Below, piece after piece: positions 9,634-17,722 of a stretch of 64,000 bases of DNA; the first letter of the stretch is position 1, and every line of letters starts with the position of its first letter. The DNA is from Gammaproteobacteria bacterium BRH_c0. GTDB taxonomy: Bacteria > Pseudomonadota > Gammaproteobacteria > Pseudomonadales > Porticoccaceae. Position numbers and translations under genes: made by a program. Under the pieces are notes generated by a model. The model worked only from the letters and a program-made list of their open reading frames with translations. It had not been told where the DNA came from and did no database searches. The stretch covers positions 37,223 through 101,222 of the forward strand of contig LADM01000120.1 of NCBI GenBank assembly GCA_000961645.1. Direction: 5' to 3'.

Positions 9634-12486
9634 ATGTTCACACCTCACCAAACCCAATTTTTCGCCTGGCAACTTACCCGCCGCCTGTCGTCTGAAGATG
9701 AGGACAAACTCACAGGCGCGATCATGGATGCCCAGATCGACCTCAACCCCCACCAGGTCAATGCCGCCCTGTTTGCCTTTCGCAACCCCTTGAACAAGGG
9801 CGTCCTTCTCGCTGACGAAGTGGGTTTGGGTAAAACCATAGAGGCAGGGCTGGTGATTGCCCAGAAATGGGCAGAACGCAAACGCCGCATACTAATCATC
9901 GTGCCCGCCAACCTGCGAAAACAGTGGCACCAGGAGTTGCAGGAGAAGTTTGGCGTCGAAGGCCAGATTCTGGAATCCGCAAGCTATAACCAGGCCAAAA
10001 AAGCAGGTGTCAGGAATCCCTTTGATATCGGTGAAGGACTGGTGATCTGCTCCTACCAATTTGCCAGTGCGAAGGCAGATGATTTGAGGATGGTGCCTTG
10101 GGATCTGGCGGTCATCGATGAAGCTCACCGGCTCAGAAACGTCTATAAAAAAACCAACAAGATAGCCAAAACTCTCAAGGACGCCCTGGCGCCTACAGAA
10201 AAGGTACTGCTGACCGCCACACCCCTGCAAAACTCCCTGCTCGAACTCTACGGACTGGTCAGTATTCTTGACGACAAAATCTTTGGCGACTTGGACAGCT
10301 TCCGTAGCCAGTATGGCCGTATTACTGACCCACAAACATTTGCCAGTCTCAAGCAGCGCATTGCCCCGGTGTGCAAGCGCACCCTCAGGCAGCAGGTACA
10401 GGCTTACGTCTCCTACACTCGTCGTATTCCTTTGGTGCAGACATTTACCCCGTCTTCCGATGAGCAACGCCTGTACAGTCTGGTTTCGGAGTATTTGCGC
10501 AGGCCGGAACTCAATGCCCTGCCCAGTGGCCAGCGCCAACTGATCTCCATGGTGATGTGGAAACTGCTCGCTTCCTCATCCTTTGCCATCGCCGGCGCCC
10601 TCGGTTCCATTGTCGCCCGTCTTGAGAGAACTCTGGCCCAGGCAGAACCGGACGATCAGCAGGTAATCGGCGAAATACAGGCAGACTACGAAGCCCTGGA
10701 AGAAACAGCGGAAGAATGGGAAGAGGAGCCGGTTATCTCGGCGGAAGAACGGGAATCCATACTCGCCGAAATTGAAGAACTGAAAGGTTTCAAAGCCCTG
10801 GCGGAAAACATCCGTCACAACAGCAAGGGCGAAGCCTTGCTAAAGGCATTGAACATCGGCTTCGACAAGCTGGCGGAATTGGGTGCCAATGAAAAGGCCA
10901 TCATCTTCACCGAGTCCCGCAAAACCCAGAACTACCTGATGACGTTGCTGGGCAACAGCCAGCATAAGAACGGTATCGTGCTTTTCAATGGCACCAATAA
11001 TGATCCGCAGGCCCGGCAAATCTACCGGGAGTGGCTTGAACAACATCAAGGTTCGGACAGAATTACCGGCTCCCGAACAGCAGATACCCGCGCCGCACTG
11101 GTGGACTACTTCCGTGGCAAGGGCCGCATCATGATCGCCACCGAAGCCGCAGCCGAAGGTGTCAACCTGCAATTCTGCTCCCTGGTGATCAACTACGACC
11201 TGCCCTGGAATCCCCAGCGCATCGAACAGCGCATTGGTCGCTGCCATCGCTACGGGCAAAAGCACGATGTGGTGGTGCTCAACTTCATCGACCTGAGCAA
11301 CGAGGCGGATCGCAGGGTTTACGAGCTGCTGGATCAAAAATTCAATCTGTTTAACGGTGTCTTCGGTGCATCCGACGAAGTGCTTGGCGCCATTGAGAGC
11401 GGTGTCGATCTGGAGCGCCGCATCAAACAGATATACCAGACCTGCCGTGAATCCGAGCAGATCAACGCCGCCTTTCAGCAACTTCAGCTGGAGCTTGCCC
11501 ACGAAATCAATGCCCAGATGGTCAATACCCGCGAACAGCTGTTCGAGCATTTCGATGAGGATGTGCTGCAAAAGATCAAGATCGACAGCACTGCCTCTCT
11601 CGACCGCTACGAGCGCATGCTGCTGGATTTGACCAAAGGCGAACTGCAAGGCCATATCCGCGAGCTGGAAGGCGGATTTATCCTGAACGATCTGCCTCCC
11701 CATGCGCCACCGGGCATTCCTCTGGGTGAGTACGAACTCCCCCGGAGGGAAGGTGAAACCCATATCTACCGCCTGCGTCATCCCCTGGCGCAATGGCTGA
11801 TCGCCTTGGCCAAGGGGCGGGATCTTCCCCCGGCAAAGCTGGTGTTTGACTACCGCGCAACAACCACCCAGATTGCGGTAGTCCGGGAGTTACAGGGGCA
11901 GTCAGGCCAGCTGGCCGCCCATCTTGTTACCGTCAACTCCCTGGCCCGCTCCGAAGACCATATCGTCCTCTGTGGCCACACCGATAGTGGCGAGACTCTG
12001 CACCAGGAAGTGCTGGAAAAGCTCTTGAGCTTTCCTGTGTCGCAAAGCTTGCCCGTGACGCAAACCACTACCCTGGATCAGCAAACCGCGCCATCATTGA
12101 CGGGTGAACTGGCCCGTCGAAAAACTGCCATTCTGGCTGAGGTGAACCAGCGTAACCTCAAGTACTTCGAGGCCGAAGTGGACAAGCTGGACGCCTGGGC
12201 GGACGATCTCAAAGTGGGCCTGGAACAGGAAATCAAGGAAATCGACCGGGAAATCAGGGAAGTACGCCGTACTGCCAAAGCCGCCCCGGATCTAAACGAA
12301 AAGCTCCATTGGCAAAAACGCCAGAGGGAACTGGAAAAGCTCCGCACCCGCAAACGCCGTGAGCTGTTCGACAAACAGGATGAAGTGGACAACCGACGGG
12401 AGGGACTGATTGCCGAATTGGAGGACAAGCTGGAGCAGAAAGTTGAGGAAAGGCATTTATTCAGTATCTACTGGCAAGTGATTTGA
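9634..12486 (+). CDS. SNF2-family DEAH helicase (defence-associated)
   Basis: This 950-residue protein of the SNF2/RapA (HepA) superfamily has Walker A ADEVGLGKT near residues 61-68 and DEAH in VIDEAHRLRN near 162. TATPLQNSLLELYGL, the helicase C motif LVINYDLPWNPQRIEQRIGRCHRYGQ near 520-541 and a long C-terminal coiled coil rich in E/K/R (about 835-940) follow. The ATG at 9634 follows AAGGGGAG; an upstream ATG at 9574 lies in a hairpin and adds residues with no family match. Similar helicases are known beside Mod/Res pairs and in DISARM-like loci. It is the first gene of the island and probably translocates on or remodels DNA for the downstream nuclease, which is inference. Confidence 0.88.
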   Translation: MFTPHQTQFFAWQLTRRLSSEDEDKLTGAIMDAQIDLNPHQVNAALFAFRNPLNKGVLLADEVGLGKTIEAGLVIAQKWAERKRRILIIVPANLRKQWHQELQEKFGVEGQILESASYNQAKKAGVRNPFDIGEGLVICSYQFASAKADDLRMVPWDLAVIDEAHRLRNVYKKTNKIAKTLKDALAPTEKVLLTATPLQNSLLELYGLVSILDDKIFGDLDSFRSQYGRITDPQTFASLKQRIAPVCKRTLRQQVQAYVSYTRRIPLVQTFTPSSDEQRLYSLVSEYLRRPELNALPSGQRQLISMVMWKLLASSSFAIAGALGSIVARLERTLAQAEPDDQQVIGEIQADYEALEETAEEWEEEPVISAEERESILAEIEELKGFKALAENIRHNSKGEALLKALNIGFDKLAELGANEKAIIFTESRKTQNYLMTLLGNSQHKNGIVLFNGTNNDPQARQIYREWLEQHQGSDRITGSRTADTRAALVDYFRGKGRIMIATEAAAEGVNLQFCSLVINYDLPWNPQRIEQRIGRCHRYGQKHDVVVLNFIDLSNEADRRVYELLDQKFNLFNGVFGASDEVLGAIESGVDLERRIKQIYQTCRESEQINAAFQQLQLELAHEINAQMVNTREQLFEHFDEDVLQKIKIDSTASLDRYERMLLDLTKGELQGHIRELEGGFILNDLPPHAPPGIPLGEYELPRREGETHIYRLRHPLAQWLIALAKGRDLPPAKLVFDYRATTTQIAVVRELQGQSGQLAAHLVTVNSLARSEDHIVLCGHTDSGETLHQEVLEKLLSFPVSQSLPVTQTTTLDQQTAPSLTGELARRKTAILAEVNQRNLKYFEAEVDKLDAWADDLKVGLEQEIKEIDREIREVRRTAKAAPDLNEKLHWQKRQRELEKLRTRKRRELFDKQDEVDNRREGLIAELEDKLEQKVEERHLFSIYWQVI

Positions 12487-12550
12487 ACAGGTACAATGTT
12501 TTAAGTATGTCAGATGTGATGATCAACACGGAGCGAACAGGGGAACCCAG

Positions 12551-13399
12551 ATGAAAACCAACCCCGTAGAAGGGATACAACCCAGTGTGATCCGCTGGGC
12601 GCGGGAATCCATCGGTTTGAGCGTGGACGATGTCGCCCTGCGCCTCAAACGCAAAGTTGAAGAAGTAGAGGCCTGGGAGGCCGGTGAACAGGCGCCCACC
12701 TATCCTCAGCTGGAAAAGCTGGCTTACGAAATTTACAAACGGCCATTGGCGGTTTTTTTTCTGCCCGAACCACCGCAGGAAGTTCAACCCAAAACCGAGT
12801 TCAGAACCCTGCCAGAAGCCGACCTCAACCAGTTGTCGCCTGACACCCGTCTGCATATCCGCAAGGCCCATGCCTACCAGTTGGCGTTGGCTGAAATCTT
12901 CCGCGAGAATCCGGCAACCCAAAAAATCTGGCAAGACCTCCCTGTCACCGGCAAGGAGGAAATCAGTAACCTTGCCTCCAGAGTCAGGGGCTACCTGGGA
13001 ATGACCCTGGAGACTCAATCCGGCTGGAAGCAAACTGATATCGCCCTCAAGGCATGGCGCAAGGCCATTGAAGACAAGGGTGTTTTTGTTTTCAAAGCCC
13101 CCTTCAAGCAAAAGGACATTTCAGGGTTTTGCCTTACCAATAGCCAGTTTCCAGTGATCTACCTGAACAACAGCACCACCAAAACCCGGCAGGTCTTCAG
13201 CCTGTTGCACGAACTTTGCCACCTGTTGTTGAACCAGAATGGCATAAGCAAATTCGACCCTGATTACATCAGCCATCTTCCCAAAGGCATTCAGCATACT
13301 GAAAGGCTGTGCAGGAGCCTCGTTGCCAAGCTTATGAACCCAAGCGAAAAGTCTAATGATGAGATCGTGCTTGGAAGGTGGCAGCCTGCGTTAGCATAA
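12551..13399 (+). CDS. HTH-ImmA/IrrE metallopeptidase-like protein, apparently shortened
   Basis: The N-terminus (residues about 10-70) is an XRE-type helix-turn-helix (WARESIGLSVDDVALRLKRKVEEVEAWEAGEQAPTYPQLEKLA). The C-terminal half is an ImmA/IrrE peptidase with the zinc motif HELCH (SLLHELCHLLL). Relatives run about 350-400 residues and follow HExxH with a CNxFAAxFLVP block. Here the corresponding stretch is ERLCRSLVAKLMNP and the protein ends at 282 residues inside an 8-bp tandem repeat. Either the tail has been replaced or the gene is decaying. It follows the helicase by 64 bases on the same strand. Confidence 0.8.
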   Translation: MKTNPVEGIQPSVIRWARESIGLSVDDVALRLKRKVEEVEAWEAGEQAPTYPQLEKLAYEIYKRPLAVFFLPEPPQEVQPKTEFRTLPEADLNQLSPDTRLHIRKAHAYQLALAEIFRENPATQKIWQDLPVTGKEEISNLASRVRGYLGMTLETQSGWKQTDIALKAWRKAIEDKGVFVFKAPFKQKDISGFCLTNSQFPVIYLNNSTTKTRQVFSLLHELCHLLLNQNGISKFDPDYISHLPKGIQHTERLCRSLVAKLMNPSEKSNDEIVLGRWQPALA

Positions 13400-13432
13400 A
13401 AGCATAAAAGCATAAAAGCATAAAAGCATGAA
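13393..13432. repeat. 8-bp tandem repeat AGCATAAA x5
   Basis: Four perfect AGCATAAA units and a fifth variant (AGCATGAA) run head to tail. The first unit supplies the TAA stop of the preceding ImmA/IrrE gene. The tract lies in an AT-rich junction before the toxin promoter. Confidence 0.9.
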
Positions 13433-13451
13433 GGTGTGAAAATATTAAAAT

Positions 13452-13479
13452 TTACCTATTAGGTAAAGAAGTGTAAACT
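13452..13479 (+). promoter_or_regulatory. palindromic operator and promoter of the toxin-antitoxin operon
   Basis: TTACCTATTAGGTAA (13452-13466) is a perfect palindrome around a central T. Its left end forms a -35-like TTACCT, 16 bases from a -10-like TAAACT (13474-13479), just before the toxin GTG. HTH antitoxins of the HigA type usually repress their own operon from such sites, so this is the probable binding site of the protein at 13816-14934. Confidence 0.6.
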
Positions 13480-13490
13480 GCGGGGGCCAG

Positions 13491-13823
13491 GTGGAAATCA
13501 ATTACAGGGACAGTAAGCTGCGCAAGTTGTGCGAAAACAACAGAGAGGCCGTCCGTAAACTCGGGGCAGATTCCGCTAAAAAACTCCAAACCAGACACAG
13601 CGATATGGCGGCAGCGGCCAATGTGGAAGAGCTGCCGCCCCTGGGAAACCCGCACCCTTTGACCGGTGATCGAAACGGGCAGTTTTCCATCGGGCTTGCG
13701 GGCGGGATGCGGTTGGTTTTCGAGCCGGATCACAAACCTGTACCACACAAGGAGGATGGTGGCATCCACTGGGGGCAAGTCACCGCCGTCACCATCATAT
13801 TTATAGGAGATTACCATGACTAA
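13491..13823 (+). CDS. higB: HigB-like RelE/ParE-superfamily toxin
   Basis: This 110-residue toxin of the RelE fold starts at GTG (MEINYRDSKLRKLCENNREAVRKLGADSAKKLQTRHSDMAAA). The family blocks LPPLGNPHPLTGDRNGQFSIGL and GGMRLVFEPDH are clear, and it ends in VTAVTIIFIGDYHD. Toxins of this group cleave mRNA on the ribosome and are neutralised by the downstream HTH protein. Its stop overlaps the next gene's ATG by eight bases, so the pair is translationally coupled. Toxin-first order is typical of hig modules. Confidence 0.88.
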   Translation: MEINYRDSKLRKLCENNREAVRKLGADSAKKLQTRHSDMAAAANVEELPPLGNPHPLTGDRNGQFSIGLAGGMRLVFEPDHKPVPHKEDGGIHWGQVTAVTIIFIGDYHD

Positions 13824-14934
13824 TCAGGGACAGACCTTTCAGCCGGACTGGGTATCACCCCCCGGCGATACCATAATCGACCTTATGGAAGAACGAGACT
13901 GGAATCAGGCAGAGCTTGCCCAGCGCCTGGGTTTTAGCCCCAAACACCTTAATCAACTCGTCAAAGGGAAAGTATCGTTAACCCACGACGCCGCATTGCG
14001 ACTGGAGCGCGTACTGGGGGCGACAGCCCGCTTTTGGTTGAACAGAGAGGCCCAATACAGAGAGCAGCTTGCCCGCATGGAAGCCAAAGAACGCTATCAA
14101 GGCTGGGCAAGCTGGCTCGATCAGCTCCCCTTGGCGGAGCTGAAAAAAACGGGTGTCATACCCGATGTACGTATAACCAACGCAGCCAAGCCAGACCTGG
14201 TTGAGGGGCTGCTGACCTTTTTTGGCGTCGCGTCCCCGGATGACTGGCAAACACACTACGGCGGGATGCAGGCATCTTTCCGGCGTACGCGGGAATCCCA
14301 ATCCGATCTGGGTGCCATTGCCTCCTGGCTGCGCCTGGGCGAGGTCGTGGCGGAGAAGATGGACACGCCCGCCTACAACAAGGCCAGGTTCGAACAGGCG
14401 ATCACACTAATACGTGAACTCACGGTTTTGCCCCCTGACCAGTTCGAACCGGAAATGCGCAGACTTTGCGCAGAGGCGGGGGTAAAGCTGGTGCTGGTGC
14501 CTGCCATTCCCCGCGCCCACGTTAGCGGCGTTGCACGCTGGCTCAACCGCCACAGTCCGTTGATCCAGATATCCCTCTACGGCAAGACCAATGACAAATT
14601 CTGGTTTACCTTCTTTCACGAGGCCGCGCATATTCTGCTCCATGCCGACGGCAAGCAGGCCATCTTCCTGGACGACCCCAACCATGCAACCCAGAACTCC
14701 CCGGAAGAGGACGAAGCCAACCGTTGGGCAGGGGATACGCTGATTCCATCCGCCTATGCCTTTGAACTGTCACAGCTCGAAACCGAAACGCAGATAATGG
14801 TCTTTGCCAGACAGATCAATATCCACCCTGGCATCGTGGTGGGCAGGTTGCAGCATGATCAAAAGTTGGGGTATGCAACGCATCTAAACCGGCTCAAGGC
14901 CGGTTTTCGGTTTGTTGGGCAGGAGAGGCCATGA
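13816..14934 (+). CDS. higA: HigA-type HTH antitoxin fused to ImmA/IrrE domain
   Basis: Of 372 residues, about 20-75 form the HigA-like HTH (PGDTIIDLMEERDWNQAELAQRLGFSPKHLNQLVKGKVSLTHDAALRLERVLG). The rest includes an ImmA/IrrE metallopeptidase domain with HEAAH at about 267-271 (FWFTFFHEAAHILLH). The downstream acidic helix EEDEANRWAGDTLIP supplies the third zinc ligand. The motifs are complete, unlike those in the gene at 12551. It probably neutralises the toxin and represses the operon, and the peptidase domain may let damage or infection relieve this. A GC-rich hairpin (14887-14905) with T-rich flank lies inside its 3' end. Confidence 0.88.
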   Translation: MTNQGQTFQPDWVSPPGDTIIDLMEERDWNQAELAQRLGFSPKHLNQLVKGKVSLTHDAALRLERVLGATARFWLNREAQYREQLARMEAKERYQGWASWLDQLPLAELKKTGVIPDVRITNAAKPDLVEGLLTFFGVASPDDWQTHYGGMQASFRRTRESQSDLGAIASWLRLGEVVAEKMDTPAYNKARFEQAITLIRELTVLPPDQFEPEMRRLCAEAGVKLVLVPAIPRAHVSGVARWLNRHSPLIQISLYGKTNDKFWFTFFHEAAHILLHADGKQAIFLDDPNHATQNSPEEDEANRWAGDTLIPSAYAFELSQLETETQIMVFARQINIHPGIVVGRLQHDQKLGYATHLNRLKAGFRFVGQERP

Positions 14935-15113
14935 ACAGTCAATTCGCCATGGTTGGCAGTTCTACAGCTGCCTTGACTTTGCAAGCTTTGGTGACCATAC
15001 TTCGCGGCAACAACACCCCTCCCGCTTCCCGTCAGATCAGCGCACCGCGAGGGGTTACTCGTTTCTGGGGGTATGAAAAAGCGGTCGCAGTTGTTATTGG
15101 AGCGGTCTCGTGA
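14931..15113 (+). CDS. possible 60-residue coupled ORF, or non-coding leader of the AbiF gene
   Basis: The frame starts with an ATGA overlap with the higA stop and ends with a GTGA overlap with the next start. Such double coupling is typical of real operon genes. The product has no recognisable domain, is rich in A/V/T and ends in [10 protein letters not shown], a short hydrophobic stretch. Alternatively this 175-base stretch is a structured RNA upstream of the AbiF gene: GGCAG (14965-14969) can pair with CTGCC (14978-14982), and GCGGTC is repeated near 15081 and 15102. I cannot decide between them. Confidence 0.35.
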   Translation: MNSQFAMVGSSTAALTLQALVTILRGNNTPPASRQISAPRGVTRFWGYEKAVAVVIGAVS

Positions 15114-16051
15114 CCAAGATGCCAGGGAAAAACTCCAAAAAAACAATTCCTTACACTAAGCTCCCGACTACCTTCGCGGATCAGGTGGCTCTACTGGAAA
15201 GGCGTGGTCTCATTGTCAGAGATAAGGCCAGGGCTGAGTTCTATCTCTCCCAGCTCAACTACTACCGGGTAGCGGCCTACTGTTTGCCCTTTGAACAGGA
15301 TCATGCCACTCACCAGTTTGTGACTGGAACTGGGTTTGACGATGTCCTCGATCTTTATGTATTCGACCGCGAACTCCGCTTGCTGGTACTGGATGCCATT
15401 GAGCGCATAGAAGTATCATTGCGCACCCAGATGGCTTATCACCTCAGCCACAACCACCAGACAGCGCACCCCCATCTCCGCCCTGAACTGTTTTTCAATC
15501 CCCTGGTATACGGAAGCAGCATCACCAAGCTGGCCAATGACGTTCGCTCCAGTCGGGAAGAGTTCGTCAAGCACCTGACGGTCAAGTACGAAGAGCTGTT
15601 GCCGCCCATTTGGGCGGTGGTCGAGTTGATGACCATGGGGCAGCTCTCCAAGTGGTTTGCCAACATCAGAAGCCGTGCCGATCGACAAGCTATCAGCAAA
15701 GTTTACGGTCTGGACGAGAAGGTCATGGCCTCCTTCTGTGAACACCTCTCCCTGGTGCGCAATCATGCTGCCCACCATGCCCGTCTGTGGAATCGGGATT
15801 TCACCAAAACCATGATGCTGCCCAAAAAAGCCGCTCCGGAATTGCTGGCCAGCTTGCTCGTTCTGCCCGACAGCGACCGCCGCCTGCGCAAGCTCTATAA
15901 CACGTTTGTGATGCTTTCCTATCTGATGGCCATTGTCTGTGGCCAGACCCACTGGAAGGATCGGCTGATAGCCTTGCTTCAAAACCACCATGTCGACACC
16001 AGTAAAATAGGCTTCCCCACGGGCTGGCAAAGCCGTCCCGTGTGGCAGTAA
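15110..16051 (+). CDS. AbiF/AbiD-type abortive infection protein (Abi_2, HEPN)
   Basis: This is a 313-residue member of the Abi_2 family. The start [26 protein letters not shown], the [17 protein letters not shown] block and [28 protein letters not shown] are typical. The C-terminal half contains [17 protein letters not shown], giving the R-x4-H HEPN ribonuclease motif at about Arg217/His222. Such proteins are RNA-cleaving abortive-infection toxins. GTG 15110 has GGAG seven bases upstream and overlaps the preceding stop; an ATG three codons later is an alternative. The methyltransferase gene follows after 18 bases. Confidence 0.9.
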   Translation: MTKMPGKNSKKTIPYTKLPTTFADQVALLERRGLIVRDKARAEFYLSQLNYYRVAAYCLPFEQDHATHQFVTGTGFDDVLDLYVFDRELRLLVLDAIERIEVSLRTQMAYHLSHNHQTAHPHLRPELFFNPLVYGSSITKLANDVRSSREEFVKHLTVKYEELLPPIWAVVELMTMGQLSKWFANIRSRADRQAISKVYGLDEKVMASFCEHLSLVRNHAAHHARLWNRDFTKTMMLPKKAAPELLASLLVLPDSDRRLRKLYNTFVMLSYLMAIVCGQTHWKDRLIALLQNHHVDTSKIGFPTGWQSRPVWQ

Positions 16052-16069
16052 GCAGCAATTAGGAACCCA

Positions 16070-17722
16070 ATGAGCAACCAAAAAACCAAACTTGAACTCA
16101 CCTGGATTGGCAAGGACAAGCGGCCCAAGCTGGAGCCGCGCATTTTGCTGGAAGACCCGGTCAAGTCCTATCACGCCAAACACCGGGTGACGGACAGCGA
16201 TAGCTTCGACAATAAGCTGATCTTTGGCGATAACCTGCTGGCGTTGAAAGCGCTGGAGCAGGAGTATGCGGGCAAGGTGAAGTGTGTATTTATCGATCCG
16301 CCGTACAATACTGGAAATGCTTTTGAGCATTACGATGATGGATTGGAACACTCCATCTAGTTAAGTCTGATGCGGGATCGATTGGATATTATTCGGCACC
16401 TGCTGTCTGATGACGGATCCCTGTGGATTACTATTGACGATAATGAAGCCCATTATCTGAAAGTGCTTTGCGATGAAATCTTTGGAAGAGCAAACTTTAT
16501 TGCTAATGTCGTTTGGCAAAAAACGTTAACGCGAAGAAATGATGCTCGGGCTATTTCAAACGCCCATGACCACATTTTGGTTTATACAAAATCTTTTGAT
16601 CGCTTTTCTGTCAATAAGCTGGAAGCCAACGAGAAGCAAAGATCAACTTATCAGAATCGAGATAATGATCCACGAGGAGACTGGCTTGCAGTTCCTTTCC
16701 ATGCTCCCAATCTACGACCAAATTTAACGTATGAAATCATCACGCCAGGCGGAAAATCATTATGGCCGCCCAAAGGAAGATGTTGGAGTACGACCAAGGA
16801 AAAATTCGAAGAACTTGTAGCCGACAATCGAATCTACTTCGGACGCAACGGTAACGGAATGGCGCAACGAAAGAAATTTTGGTCAGAGTCTGATAACGTC
16901 ATTGTCCCTTGGACATGGTGGGGATATCAGGAAGCTGGTGATAATCGAGAGGCCAACCGTGAACTCAAAGAAATTTCAATATTGGCTGACATTGGGGATA
17001 AGTTTGACACTCCTAAGCCAGAAAAACTCGTCAAACAGATTCTATCTATCGCAACGAATCCTGGCGACCTAGTCCTAGACTCCTTCGCCGGTTCCGGCAC
17101 CACCGGTGCCGTCGCCCACAAAATGGAACGCCGCTGGATCATGGTGGAGCTGGGTGAACACTGCCATACCCATATTATTCCGCGCCTGCAAAAAGTGATC
17201 GATGGCGAAGACCAGGGCGGCATCTCGAAGGCGGTAAACTGGCAGGGCGGTGGCGGTTTCCGTTATTACAAAGTTGCGCCCTCCCTGCTGGAACAGGATC
17301 GCTGGGGCCGCTGGGTGGTGAACAAGGACTACAACCCGGAAATGCTCGCCGAGGCCATCTGCAAGCTGGAGGGATTTACCTACGCCCCGTCGGATACCCT
17401 ATTCTGGCAGCACGGCCATTCCACGGAAACGGATTTTATCTATGTCACCACCCAAACCCTGAGCCTGGAACAGTTGCAGGCGCTGGCGGACGAGGTGGGG
17501 CAGGATCGCACTCTGCTGGTGTGCTGCGCGGCGTTCCGCTGCAAGGCGGATCAGTTCCCCAATTTGACCTTGAAGAAAATCCCCAAAATGGTGTTGAGCC
17601 GCTGCGAGTGGGGCCACGACGACTACAGCCTGAATGTGCAGAACTTGCCTATGCTGGAACGGGAACAGCTACCGGAGCAGGATGATTTGTTTGCGGATGC
17701 AGGTAACGGAGGCGATGAGTGA
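16070..17722 (+). pseudogene. type III-like DNA methyltransferase (Mod), interrupted by in-frame TAG
   Basis: The frame encodes an N6-adenine or N4-cytosine methyltransferase of beta order. DPPY (FIDPPYNTGNAF) is at residues 76-79, then a recognition domain, then the AdoMet motif DSFAGSGTTGA around base 17084. The reading frame is unbroken except for TAG at 16358-16360, between LEHSI and LSLMRDRLD. Relatives carry Trp there (TGG), so a single G-to-A change explains it. The downstream frame restarts at ATG 16370. The catalytic DPPY and the AdoMet site are thus on separate pieces, so the protein should be inactive without readthrough. The recognition region is about 40 % G+C against about 60 % in the flanks. 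Confidence 0.85.

Noticed and set aside
13393..13432. CRISPR-like or iteron array
   Set aside because: The unit is only 8 bp, with no spacers and no replication gene nearby.
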